Shown in pieces: positions 53,975 through 62,438 of a stretch of DNA of 64,000 bases (positions are counted from its first letter, which is position 1; each line of letters begins with the position of its first letter). This DNA comes from Arthrobacter sp. SLBN-112. GTDB lineage: Bacteria > Actinomycetota > Actinomycetes > Actinomycetales > Micrococcaceae. The notes beneath the pieces are model-generated. The model did no database searches. It saw only the letters and a program-made list of their open reading frames with translations, and was not told the origin of the DNA. The position numbers and the translations under genes are program-made. The stretch is from contig NZ_JAUSXY010000001.1 in NCBI RefSeq assembly GCF_030944625.1, forward strand, positions 2,294,001 through 2,358,000, in the 5' to 3' direction.

Positions 53975-55066
53975 ATGACAACTTTGATTGACGCGCCGCC
54001 CAGTGATGCCGACGCGCTCCTTCCGTCCACGAAAAAATCTGCAGGGGGAGGGCTGGGCCAGTACATCCTGGTCCGCTTCCTGCTGATCTTCCCTACCATC
54101 CTCATCCTCGTCACCTTGGTGTTTTTCCTCATGCGGATCACCGGCGACCCCATCACCGCCGCCATGGGCGGCCGCCTGCCTCCGGAGCAGTTGCAGGAAC
54201 GCATCCACGCCGCCGGCTACGACCGGCCGCTGTTCGTGCAGTATTTCGAGTACCTGGGGCAGCTCGCCACGGGTAACTTCGGCACCACGCTCTCGGACAA
54301 CCGCAAGGTCAGCGAGATGCTGACCACCTACGGCTCCGCCACCCTGGAACTGGCCATCAACGCCATCATCGTCGCGCTGCTGGTGGGTATCCCGCTGGGC
54401 ATGATCGCGGCCCACCGGCGCGACCATCTGCCGGACGCCGTGCTGCGGATCCTGGCGATCCTCTTCTACGCCACCCCCGTGTTCTTTGCCGGCATGCTGC
54501 TCAAACTGGTGTTTTCGGTCTGGCTGCACTGGCTCCCGGTCGCCGGCCGCGCCGGGACGCGGACCGAACTGTCGCTCACTGCCCTGGGAGCGCCCACCGG
54601 CATCTACTGGCTCGACGCCCTGCGCAGCGGAAACTCGGCAGCCTTCAGCGACGTGATGTCCCATGCGGTCCTCCCGGCGCTGGCCTTGGGCCTCCTGACA
54701 GCAGGAATCTTCCTGCGGCTGGTCCGCACCAACGTGATCGGCACCCTCGGGAAGGACTACGTCGAGGCCGGCCGTTCACGCGGCGTCAGTGAGTTCCGGC
54801 TGGTCACCAAGCATGCGTACAAGCCTGCCCTGATCCCGATCATCACGGTCATGGGACTGCAGATCGCTGTGATGCTCGGCGGCGCCGTGCTCACCGAAAC
54901 AACCTTTGAGTGGAAAGGCCTCGGATTCCAGCTGGCCAACTACCTCACGGCGCGCGACTTCGTCGCCGTCCAGGGCATCGTGGTGCTGCTGGCCGTCATC
55001 GTCGCCGTCACCAACTTCATCGTGGACATCGTCGCCGCGTTGATCGACCCACGCGTGAGGTACTGA
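53975..55066 (+). CDS. Peptide ABC transporter, permease 1 (DppB-like)
   Basis: The 363-residue membrane protein has the DppB/OppB layout. The first helix is ILVRFLLIFPTILILVTLVF, followed by the extracytoplasmic NFGTTLSDNRKVSEML. The core helices carry TLELAINAIIVALLVGIPLG, and the coupling motif is DYVEAGRSRGVSEFRLVTKH. It ends 1 nt before the second permease gene. Confidence 0.93.
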   Translation: MTTLIDAPPSDADALLPSTKKSAGGGLGQYILVRFLLIFPTILILVTLVFFLMRITGDPITAAMGGRLPPEQLQERIHAAGYDRPLFVQYFEYLGQLATGNFGTTLSDNRKVSEMLTTYGSATLELAINAIIVALLVGIPLGMIAAHRRDHLPDAVLRILAILFYATPVFFAGMLLKLVFSVWLHWLPVAGRAGTRTELSLTALGAPTGIYWLDALRSGNSAAFSDVMSHAVLPALALGLLTAGIFLRLVRTNVIGTLGKDYVEAGRSRGVSEFRLVTKHAYKPALIPIITVMGLQIAVMLGGAVLTETTFEWKGLGFQLANYLTARDFVAVQGIVVLLAVIVAVTNFIVDIVAALIDPRVRY

Positions 55067-55067
55067 C

Positions 55068-56081
55068 ATGACTGCCGAGACCACCCTGGAACCCGTGGCC
55101 AACCCGCGGGCACCCTTCTTCCGGCGGCTGCCGGTTGTTTCCCATTTCAACAAGAGCGTCGGACTGCAGCGCTTCATGCTGGTCGTAGGCATGGTCCTCA
55201 CCGGCGTCTTCCTGCTGACCGCGCTGACCGCTCCGCTGCTGGCCCCGTACGGCTTCGCCCAGCTCTCGGATGCCGACGGCAGCTTCCCCACCCAGCAGGC
55301 CCCCGGCGGCAAGCACCTTTTGGGCACCACCGTTGGCGGTTATGACGTCCTCTCGCGGGTCATCTGGGGCACCCAGACGGCACTGCTGGTCATCATCGTC
55401 GCCGTGATCCTCTCCATCTTCGCCGGCGTCATCCTTGGCCTGGTGAGCGGCTACATCGGCGGCTGGCTGGACCGCATCCTGGTGGTGGTCGCCGATGCGA
55501 TTTACGCCTTTCCGTCCCTGCTGGTCGCAATCGTCATGGCCATCGTCATCAGCGGCGGCCAGTCCAGCCTGCTGGGCGGGATCCTGGCTGCCGCCATCTC
55601 CATCACCGTCGTGTTCATCCCGCAGTACTTCCGGGTGATCCGGGCCGAAACCATCAGGCTGAAGGCGGAACCCTTCGTCGAATCGGCCAAGGTGGTGGGC
55701 GCCTCCAACATCCGGATCATGACCCGGCACATCTACCGCAACGCCACCCGCACGCTGCCGCTGATCTTCACGCTCAACGCTTCCGAATCCATCCTGACCC
55801 TCGCCGGGTTGGGCTTCCTGGGCTTCGGCATCGAACCAAGCTCAGCCGCGGAATGGGGCTTTGACCTGAACAAGGCGCTCGCCGACACCACGTCCGGCAT
55901 CTGGTGGACGGGTCTGTTCCCAGGCCTCGCCATCGTCTGGACAGTGCTGGGGCTGACGCTCGTGGGCGAAAGCATCAACGACCTCAACGATCCGCGCCTC
56001 CGCGGGCGGAAGCGGATCAGCCGAAAAGCAGCTGCCGCTTCAGTTGGACCCGGCACCGAAACAGAATTGAGCAACCCGTGA
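55068..56081 (+). CDS. Peptide ABC transporter, permease 2 (DppC-like)
   Basis: The 337-residue protein has the DppC/OppC signature: GKHLLGTTVGGYDVLSRVIWG, GLVSGYIGGWLDRILVVVAD, the coupling loop FVESAKVVGASNIRIMTRHI and LAGLGFLGFGIEPSSAAEWG. Its stop overlaps the GTG of the ATPase gene, so it is translationally coupled. Confidence 0.93.
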   Translation: MTAETTLEPVANPRAPFFRRLPVVSHFNKSVGLQRFMLVVGMVLTGVFLLTALTAPLLAPYGFAQLSDADGSFPTQQAPGGKHLLGTTVGGYDVLSRVIWGTQTALLVIIVAVILSIFAGVILGLVSGYIGGWLDRILVVVADAIYAFPSLLVAIVMAIVISGGQSSLLGGILAAAISITVVFIPQYFRVIRAETIRLKAEPFVESAKVVGASNIRIMTRHIYRNATRTLPLIFTLNASESILTLAGLGFLGFGIEPSSAAEWGFDLNKALADTTSGIWWTGLFPGLAIVWTVLGLTLVGESINDLNDPRLRGRKRISRKAAAASVGPGTETELSNP

Positions 56082-57793
56082 CCGAAAACCTGGGGTCCGT
56101 TTCGGACCACACGGAACAGGACCGCAAAACTGTCCTGGAGATCGACCACCTGCAGGTCACCTTCGCGACCGATGGCGGCGACGTCCATGCCGTCAAGGAT
56201 GTGAACCTGGAAGTCCGGGCCGGCGAAGTGTTGGCCATCGTGGGTGAATCCGGCTCCGGCAAGACTGTCACCGCCAAAACTATCCTGGGCCTGCTTCCGG
56301 AAACGGCTGTGAGTTCCGGCGCGGTGCTGATCAACGGCACCAACGTCATCAGCCTCAGCCCCGGGCGGCTCCGCCAGATCCGCGGCCGCGATGTGGCCAT
56401 GGTCTTCCAGGAACCCTCCACCGCCCTGAACCCTGTGTTCACGGTGGGATGGCAGATCGCCGAAGGCATCCGTGCCCACGCCGGGGCAGACGGCAGCGGG
56501 CGCGTGTCAAAGAAGGAAGCCAAGGAACGGGCCATCGAAGCCCTGCGCAAGGTGGGGATCCCGGACCCCGAACACCGCGTCAACTACTACCCGCACCAGT
56601 TCTCCGGCGGGCAAAAGCAGCGTGTGGTGATCGCGGCAGCCCTGGCGTTGAATCCCGGCCTCATCGTCGCTGACGAACCCACCACGGCCCTGGATGTCAC
56701 AGTCCAGGCGGAAATCCTCGAACTCCTCCGGGACCTGCGGGACAAGTACGGCACCTCGATCGTCCTGATCACCCACAACATGGGCGTGGTGGCCGATCTC
56801 GCCGACCGGGTGGTGGTGATGTACCGGGGCGACATCGTCGAAGAAGCCACGGCAAAGACGTTGTTCGCTGAACCCCGCCAGGACTACACCCGCAACCTCC
56901 TCGCTGCGGTGCCGCACCTGGGCCGCAACTCGGCGTCGGCCGGCCTCACCAAACGTCCGCACCAGGACGGGGAAGTGCTGGTGTCCGCCGATAACCTGGT
57001 GATCGAGTACCCGGGACGGCTGGGAACCCCCGCCTTCAAGGCGGTGGACGGCGTCAGCTTCACCCTGTCCAGGGGCGAGGTGTTCGGCCTCGTAGGGGAA
57101 TCAGGATCCGGCAAGACAACTATCGGGCGCGCCATCGCCGGGCTGAACCGGACCACCGGCGGCAGCCTGAAGGTTCTGGGCTACGAAATGCTGAACCTTC
57201 GCGAGCGCACGTTCAAACCGCTCCGCAAGGACATCGGGTTCGTCTTCCAGGATCCGGCCGCTTCCTTCAACCCGCAACTGACCATCGGTGAGTGCATCGC
57301 GGAGCCCATGCTGATCCACACCCGGCCAAGCGAGGCCCAGGCCCGCAAGCGCGTCAGCGAGCTGCTGGAATCGGTGCAGCTGCCGGCGTCATACGCGGGC
57401 AGGTACCCGCACGAACTCTCCGGCGGTCAGCGGCAGCGGGCGTCACTGGCCCGGGCCCTGAGCCTGAACCCGCGCCTGCTGATTGCGGATGAGCCGACGT
57501 CGGCCCTGGACGTTTCGGTACAGGCGAAGGTCCTGGAATTGTTCAAGGATATCCAGGAGGAGTTTGGCTTCGGCTGCCTGTTCATCAGCCACGACCTAGC
57601 CGTGGTGGACATCCTGTCCTCCTGGGTGGGCGTGCTGTACAAGGGCAAGCTGGTGGAGCAGGGGATCGGCAGCCAGGTCATGGGCAACCCCCAACATGAC
57701 TACACACGCCGCCTGATTGCCTCCCTGCCGGTGCCGGACCCGGCCGAACAGGCCAAGCGCCGGGAGGAACACCGGGCGCTGCTGGGCATCTGA
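56078..57793 (+). CDS. Peptide ABC transporter, fused double ATPase (DppD-DppF)
   Basis: The 571-residue protein joins two ATPases that are separate in E. coli. Domain 1 has [27 protein letters not shown] and [12 protein letters not shown]. Domain 2 has [27 protein letters not shown] and [12 protein letters not shown]. The frame is open back to 55904 inside the permease gene; GTG 56078 overlaps the permease stop and is the natural start. Both catalytic sites look intact. Confidence 0.93.
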   Translation: MTENLGSVSDHTEQDRKTVLEIDHLQVTFATDGGDVHAVKDVNLEVRAGEVLAIVGESGSGKTVTAKTILGLLPETAVSSGAVLINGTNVISLSPGRLRQIRGRDVAMVFQEPSTALNPVFTVGWQIAEGIRAHAGADGSGRVSKKEAKERAIEALRKVGIPDPEHRVNYYPHQFSGGQKQRVVIAAALALNPGLIVADEPTTALDVTVQAEILELLRDLRDKYGTSIVLITHNMGVVADLADRVVVMYRGDIVEEATAKTLFAEPRQDYTRNLLAAVPHLGRNSASAGLTKRPHQDGEVLVSADNLVIEYPGRLGTPAFKAVDGVSFTLSRGEVFGLVGESGSGKTTIGRAIAGLNRTTGGSLKVLGYEMLNLRERTFKPLRKDIGFVFQDPAASFNPQLTIGECIAEPMLIHTRPSEAQARKRVSELLESVQLPASYAGRYPHELSGGQRQRASLARALSLNPRLLIADEPTSALDVSVQAKVLELFKDIQEEFGFGCLFISHDLAVVDILSSWVGVLYKGKLVEQGIGSQVMGNPQHDYTRRLIASLPVPDPAEQAKRREEHRALLGI

Positions 57794-57826
57794 ACCTGCC
57801 CCGCGCAGTTACGGGCGGAACTGGAG

Positions 57827-57859
57827 GCGCCGGTGCCGGCAGTCAGCTGGCACCGGCGC
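57827..57859 (+). terminator. Hairpin after the peptide importer operon
   Basis: GCGCCGGTGCC pairs perfectly with GGCACCGGCGC around an 11-nt loop, 34 bp after the last stop. No T tract is seen. Confidence 0.55.
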
Positions 57860-57890
57860 TTCACACCCGCGTCGATTCCATCGGCTCCCC

Positions 57891-57896
57891 TAGACT
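57891..57896 (+). promoter_or_regulatory. -10 element of the chorismate mutase gene (leaderless)
   Basis: TAGACT, then GGGACC, then ATG 57903. The 6-nt spacing is the same as for seven other genes in the window. Confidence 0.5.
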
Positions 57897-57902
57897 GGGA
57901 CC

Positions 57903-58310
57903 ATGACGCAGCACAACCCCAGCTCTCCCGGCTCCGACGATTTTGATCCATCCGCCAGTTCACTGGCAGGCCACGTGGATAATTCGGTGATGGCTGAACT
58001 GCTGTCCATCCGTTCCAGCATCGACAACATCGATGCCACCTTGGTGTACCTGCTGGCCGAACGTTTCAAAGCCACGCAAAAGGTGGGCTTCCTGAAGGCC
58101 GCACACCGGTTGCCCGCAGGCGACCCCGGACGTGAAGCCGCCCAGATCGCACGGCTGCGGCGCCTCGCCGAGGACGCCCACCTCGATCCGGCCTTCGCGG
58201 AAAAGTTCCTTAACTTCATCATCGGCGAGGTCATCCGCCACCACGAGGCCATCGCCGAGGACCACCAGGCTTCGGCGGAGGCCAACCCCCACACCTCAGC
58301 ACTGGCGTGA
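57903..58310 (+). CDS. Chorismate mutase (AroQ class)
   Basis: The 135-residue all-helical protein matches AroQ mutases. It has LLSIRSSIDNIDATLVYLLA, ERFKATQKVGFLKAAHRLPA, GREAAQIARLRRLAEDAHLD and FLNFIIGEVIRHHEAIAEDH. It would convert chorismate to prephenate on the way to Phe and Tyr. The N-terminal 30 residues are polar and the protein lacks a signal peptide, so it is cytoplasmic. Its stop overlaps the GTG of a MetE-fold gene. Confidence 0.87.
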   Translation: MTQHNPSSPGSDDFDPSASSLAGHVDNSVMAELLSIRSSIDNIDATLVYLLAERFKATQKVGFLKAAHRLPAGDPGREAAQIARLRRLAEDAHLDPAFAEKFLNFIIGEVIRHHEAIAEDHQASAEANPHTSALA

Positions 58311-59374
58311 GCCGGGAGCAGCACCAACCAGGACCGGGCCCGCAGGCGGCCGTTGCTCCGCCGCAGGAAGTCACGGCCACCGGCCTGGGTCCGTGGCCCG
58401 GCGATGATCCGCTCGAAGCCGCCCGGATCATCCGCGGCGAGCTTGGCAGCCCGCACCTGCCTTTCCTGGCCGAACTGCCGGACCGCGGCGTTGGATCCGA
58501 CGCCCTGGGCCGCACTGCATCGCTCCTTGAGGAACTGGCGGTGGACGTCCAGCCTCACGGATGGCGGCTGGTTGACCGTCCCGGCAAGGACATGCGGCGG
58601 GCAGCCTCGGCACTGTCCACCGACCTGAACGTCCTGGCCGACGTGGCCGGCGCCGAAGACGTACCGGCCCGGGAACTGAAGATCCAGCTGGTGGGGCCGC
58701 TCACCCTCGCCGCCGGTTTATACCTGCACAACGGGGAGCGCGCCTTGCTGGACCATGGTGCCCGCCGGGACCTCGCTGCCTCCTTGGCCGCCGGGGTGGG
58801 CGGCTACCTTGGCCGCGTTGCCGCTGCAGTACCGGGGACCCGTCTGGTGGTTCAGATCGATGAGCCGGCGATTGCGGCGGTGCTGGCCGGAACAATTCCC
58901 ACCGCCAGCGGGTACCGGACCCTCCGGGCCGTCGCGGCCTCCGAAGCACGCGAGGCCTGGCGCCTGGTCCTGGACGCCCTCCGCGCAGCCGGAGCGGCCG
59001 ACGTCGTGGTGTCCGTACCGGAAATCGAAGCACCCATCGAGCTGGTGCTGTCCGCGGGGGCCGACGGGATTGCCTTGCCGTTGAAGGCCCTGACCAACAG
59101 GCAATGGGAACAGCTCGCCGGGGCCGTTGAGGCCGGTAAGCAATTCTGGGCCGGCGCATTGGAGGTATCAGGTGGCACGCTCCCGCGGGTGGAAGATTGC
59201 GTGGAATCGATATGGCGTCCCTGGCGCCAGCTGGGCCTCCCGGCCCAGCTGCTCAGCACTGTCCGGGTGACGCCCTCCGCGGGACTGGCAGGACACACCC
59301 CGGCCCAGGCAACTGCAGTCCTGGGCAGGCTAACCCAGGTGGCGGACGGGCTCAACCAGCGGGTGCTGGGGTAA
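58307..59374 (+). CDS. MetE C-terminal-like (UROD/MetE superfamily) protein without zinc ligands
   Basis: The 355-residue protein resembles the C-terminal half of cobalamin-independent methionine synthase. It has ATGLGPWPGDDPLEAARIIR, LPFLAELPDRGVGSDALGRT, LKIQLVGPLTLAAGLYLH and VVQIDEPAIAAVLAG. The only cysteine I see is in RVEDCVES, so the His/Cys/Cys zinc site of MetE is missing and it cannot be an ordinary methionine synthase. It starts at GTG 58307, coupled to chorismate mutase. A homologue lies near ligA in mycobacteria (Rv3015c). Function unknown. Confidence 0.8.
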   Translation: MSREQHQPGPGPQAAVAPPQEVTATGLGPWPGDDPLEAARIIRGELGSPHLPFLAELPDRGVGSDALGRTASLLEELAVDVQPHGWRLVDRPGKDMRRAASALSTDLNVLADVAGAEDVPARELKIQLVGPLTLAAGLYLHNGERALLDHGARRDLAASLAAGVGGYLGRVAAAVPGTRLVVQIDEPAIAAVLAGTIPTASGYRTLRAVAASEAREAWRLVLDALRAAGAADVVVSVPEIEAPIELVLSAGADGIALPLKALTNRQWEQLAGAVEAGKQFWAGALEVSGGTLPRVEDCVESIWRPWRQLGLPAQLLSTVRVTPSAGLAGHTPAQATAVLGRLTQVADGLNQRVLG

Positions 59375-59377
59375 ATC

Positions 59378-60091
59378 TCAGACCCTGTTCTCCCAGCGGT
59401 CCGGCTGGGCGTAGCGGGGGAGGAAGCTCTGGGCGGAGCTGCCGCCGGAGTAGGGACGCAACCGGTAGTCGAAAGCCCCCGCATACACCAGGACCAGACC
59501 GATCTGCGGCTGGATCACTTTCACCTGGATCCGGTGCCTCCCATCGGGGCCTTCGGCAGGGTCCCACCATTGCTCCGCGTAGGCTTTCGCGTCCAGGGCC
59601 CGGGGGAGGGGCACCCGGAGCGGCCCGAGGAAGAGCCGCGAAGCCTCCGATACGCCGCGCAACCTTCCTTCAGGGGTGACGCTCAAGTTCAGGTCCGTTA
59701 CGAGCCGCCGGTACCGGCCAACGTAATCCACCAGCTGGGCGCCGCCGCCGCGTGTGGTGACGCTCGTGGTGTCCTGGAAGAGCCGGGTACGCCCGGGGAA
59801 GCGGATTTCGCGGCGTGCGGTCAGGCTGGAACGGCCAAACGGATCCTGGTGCGCATGGTTCTCGATCCGGAACGGTACGTCTTCACCGTATTCGGGAAAG
59901 AAAGCCTCTTCGCCGCTGGTGAGCCGCAGCAAAGGGCGCAGCCACCGCTGGCGGCAGCCCACGACGTCGAACGTTCCTTCGCCCACGCCGTACTGGCCTG
60001 ATCCCGGGGCCAGCGAGAAATACTCCTGCAGTTCGGGCTGCAGGCGTGAGAACTCTGAGCCCAGGGCCTGCTGGTAGATCGGGACGCTCAT
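59378..60091 (-). CDS. DUF4166-domain protein
   Basis: The 237-residue protein starts SVPIYQQALGSEFSRLQPEL. It continues with YGVGEGTFDVVGCRQRWLRP, FRIENHAHQDPFGRSSLTAR and ends LRPYSGGSSAQSFLPRYAQP. I recognise it as a DUF4166 family member of unknown function. I chose ATG 60091 because GAAGG lies 6 nt upstream; in-frame ATGs at 60109 and 60136 are possible. It follows the DUF58 gene by 41 bp on the same strand. Confidence 0.75.
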   Translation of the reverse strand: MSVPIYQQALGSEFSRLQPELQEYFSLAPGSGQYGVGEGTFDVVGCRQRWLRPLLRLTSGEEAFFPEYGEDVPFRIENHAHQDPFGRSSLTARREIRFPGRTRLFQDTTSVTTRGGGAQLVDYVGRYRRLVTDLNLSVTPEGRLRGVSEASRLFLGPLRVPLPRALDAKAYAEQWWDPAEGPDGRHRIQVKVIQPQIGLVLVYAGAFDYRLRPYSGGSSAQSFLPRYAQPDRWENRV

Positions 60092-60132
60092 GGTGACCTT
60101 CTGTTGCATATGGCGGACGGCACCCGCCGGTT

Positions 60133-61425
60133 TCACAATCTACCCGCAGCTTTGAGCCGGATGTACATGTCCGCGAGCCGGGGCGGCAGTTCATGGGGTT
60201 CAGCGTCCACCACTTCCACTCCATAGCGCCGCAACTCGGCGGTCAGGGCTGCGCGCTGCAGGAGGGCGCGCTCCGCGGCAGCCGCCCGGAACACGCCGGT
60301 GGCATCGTTGCGCTCGCGGAGCATTGTGCCCAGCTGCGGGTCGCGGACGGCGGCCACCACCACGACGTGCTGGCTTGCCAGCCGTTCGGCGGCCGGGAGC
60401 AGGCCCTCCTCCGGCGCACCGCCGTCCAGTGACGTCAGCAGGACCACGAGGGACCGATGCGCCGAGAGGGCCCGGACCTGCGCCGGGACCGCCGGCCAGT
60501 CCATCTCGATCAGCTCGGCTTCCAGCGGGGCCATGGCCTGCACCAGCCTGCCCAGGATGTTTCCCTGCCCGGCGGACGCGGCGCGTGCCCTGGTCCGCCG
60601 GTCGAACGCGACAAAGTCCACCCGGTCGCCGCCCCGTTCGGCCAGGACGCCCAACAGCAGCGCTGCCTCCATTCCGGTGTCCAGGCGGGTTTCATCGCTG
60701 ATCCTCGCGGCGGACGTCCGGGAGGTATCAAGGACCATGACCACCCGTCTGTCCCGCTCTGGGCGCCAGGTGCGGACCACCACCGCGGAGCGGCGGGCGG
60801 TGGCGCGCCAGTCGATCGAGCGGACGTCGTCGCCCCGGACGTAATCGCGCAGGGAGTCGAACTCGGTGCCGGCGCCGCGGATCTGGACGGCGGCCTTGCC
60901 GTCGAGTTCGCGCAGCTTCCTCAGCTTCGAGGGCAAGTGCCGCCGGGAATGGAAGGGCGGCAGGACCCGCAGCGAGCCGGGGCACCCGATGGTGCGCTGG
61001 CGGGCCGCGAGGCGGAGCGGGCCAAAGGAACGGATGGTTACGTGCCGCGTTGTGAGGTCCCCGCGCCGGACGGGTCGAAGCCGGACCGTGTACCGCCGGC
61101 TTTCGCCTGCCGGCACGTCGATCTCCTGGACCGGGTTCCGGGCGCCGGCGGACGGTTGCCAACCGTCCCTGGCCGAGCCCCGCAGCGGCCGGCTGCCGTC
61201 ATTGCTTACCGTGAACACCGCCTCCACCTGGTTGTTGAGCGTCACGTTCCCAGGCGCCGGGCGCACCAGGCTGACCCGCCGCAACGACCCTGCGAACAAC
61301 AGGTCGGTACACAGCAGTGCCGCCAGCACGGCGACGGTGGCCAGGACGGTCAACCAGCTCGGAACCAGCAGGACCGGGACAAGGCCAAGCAGCACCACCG
61401 CTACGAAGCGCCCCGAGATGGCCAT
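60133..61425 (-). CDS. DUF58-domain protein (MoxR-associated)
   Basis: The 430-residue protein has two N-terminal membrane helices (VAVVLLGLVPVLLVPSWLTV and VLAVAALLCTDLLFAG-like). It has the DUF58 motif VRGDDVRSIDWRATARRSAV followed by VMVLDTSRTSAARISDETRL, a VWA-like fold. DUF58 proteins are encoded with MoxR ATPases and are thought to be their VWA-type partners. The ATG shares one base with the moxR stop (TGATG). Confidence 0.9.
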   Translation of the reverse strand: MAISGRFVAVVLLGLVPVLLVPSWLTVLATVAVLAALLCTDLLFAGSLRRVSLVRPAPGNVTLNNQVEAVFTVSNDGSRPLRGSARDGWQPSAGARNPVQEIDVPAGESRRYTVRLRPVRRGDLTTRHVTIRSFGPLRLAARQRTIGCPGSLRVLPPFHSRRHLPSKLRKLRELDGKAAVQIRGAGTEFDSLRDYVRGDDVRSIDWRATARRSAVVVRTWRPERDRRVVMVLDTSRTSAARISDETRLDTGMEAALLLGVLAERGGDRVDFVAFDRRTRARAASAGQGNILGRLVQAMAPLEAELIEMDWPAVPAQVRALSAHRSLVVLLTSLDGGAPEEGLLPAAERLASQHVVVVAAVRDPQLGTMLRERNDATGVFRAAAAERALLQRAALTAELRRYGVEVVDAEPHELPPRLADMYIRLKAAGRL

Positions 61426-62438
61426 CAGCGGGGAACGGGAACGGACGCCAGGATGCTGCCCAGGACATCATCCACCCGGACCCCATCCATCTGCGCCTCA
61501 GGTTGCAGCGCCACGCGGTGGCGCAGGCAGGGCAGTGCGAGTGCCTTGACGTCATCGGGGGTGACGAAGGGGCGGCCGGAGAGCCACGCCCAGGACCTTG
61601 ACGTGTTGAGCAGGGCGGTGGCACCACGCGGGGAGACCCCCAGGTGGAATGACGGGGCGTTCCGCGTGGCCCGAACCAGGTCCACAATGTAGCCGATGAT
61701 TTCCGGTTCGACAGCCACCCGGGCAACTGCCTCGCGGGCCCGTTCCAGGTCCTCCGCACCGGCCACCGCCTGCACGCCGGCGGCAGCCAGGTCGCGGGGA
61801 TCGAACCCGGCCGCGTGGCGCCGGATGACCTCGATCTCGTCCTGGCGCTGCGGCAGCGGCATGCTGAGCTTGAGCAGGAACCGGTCCAGCTGCGCCTCGG
61901 GCAGGGGATAGGTCCCCTCGTACTCCACCGGATTCTGGGTGGCGGCCACCAGGAACGGTGCCGGCAGTTGCCGGGCGCGGCCGTCCACGGACACCTGCCG
62001 CTCCTCCATGGCTTCAAGGAGCGAGGCCTGGGTCTTGGGTGGCGTCCGGTTGATCTCGTCCGCGAGCAGGAGATTGGTGAACACCGGCCCCTCCCGGAAG
62101 CTGAATTCGGACGTGTGGGCGTCGTAGACCAGCGAGCCGGTGACGTCGCCCGGCATCAGGTCCGGCGTGAACTGCACGCGTTTGGTGTCCAGGCTCAAGG
62201 CCGAGGACAACGCCCGGACCAGCAGGGTCTTGGCCACGCCCGGGACGCCTTCCAGCAGCACGTGCCCCTGCGAAAGCAAGGCGATCAGGAGGCCCGTGAC
62301 AGTTGCGTCCTGCCCCACCACTGCCTTTGCCACCTCGTGGCGGACAGCGAGGAGCGCCTGCCTCGCTGCGTCGTCGTTCTCTGAATTGCCGCCGCCCAAC
62401 GAATTGAGGACCTGCGGTCCGCTGCTGTGTTCGCTCAT
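61425..62438 (-). CDS. moxR: MoxR-family AAA+ ATPase
   Basis: From ATG 62438 the protein has 337 residues. It has VGQDATVTGLLIALLSQGHV, Walker A LLEGVPGVAKTLL, FTPDLMPGDVTGSLVYD, Walker B LLLADEINRTPPKTQASLLE and sensor 1 FLVAATQNPVEYEGTYPLP. MoxR ATPases act as chaperones that mature or regulate protein complexes, working with DUF58/VWA partners. The same frame is open upstream into the DUF4350 gene, but only because of a frameshift. ATG 62438 overlaps the restored DUF4350 stop (ATGA) and is the family start. Confidence 0.92.
   Translation of the reverse strand: MSEHSSGPQVLNSLGGGNSENDDAARQALLAVRHEVAKAVVGQDATVTGLLIALLSQGHVLLEGVPGVAKTLLVRALSSALSLDTKRVQFTPDLMPGDVTGSLVYDAHTSEFSFREGPVFTNLLLADEINRTPPKTQASLLEAMEERQVSVDGRARQLPAPFLVAATQNPVEYEGTYPLPEAQLDRFLLKLSMPLPQRQDEIEVIRRHAAGFDPRDLAAAGVQAVAGAEDLERAREAVARVAVEPEIIGYIVDLVRATRNAPSFHLGVSPRGATALLNTSRSWAWLSGRPFVTPDDVKALALPCLRHRVALQPEAQMDGVRVDDVLGSILASVPVPR

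Noticed and set aside
52207..54204. Minus-strand open frame of 665 codons opposite the peptide-binding protein
   Set aside because: Very long, but antisense to a lipoprotein with signal peptide and lipobox. The translation is Val/Gly/Arg-rich without domains, as expected from high-GC codon use.
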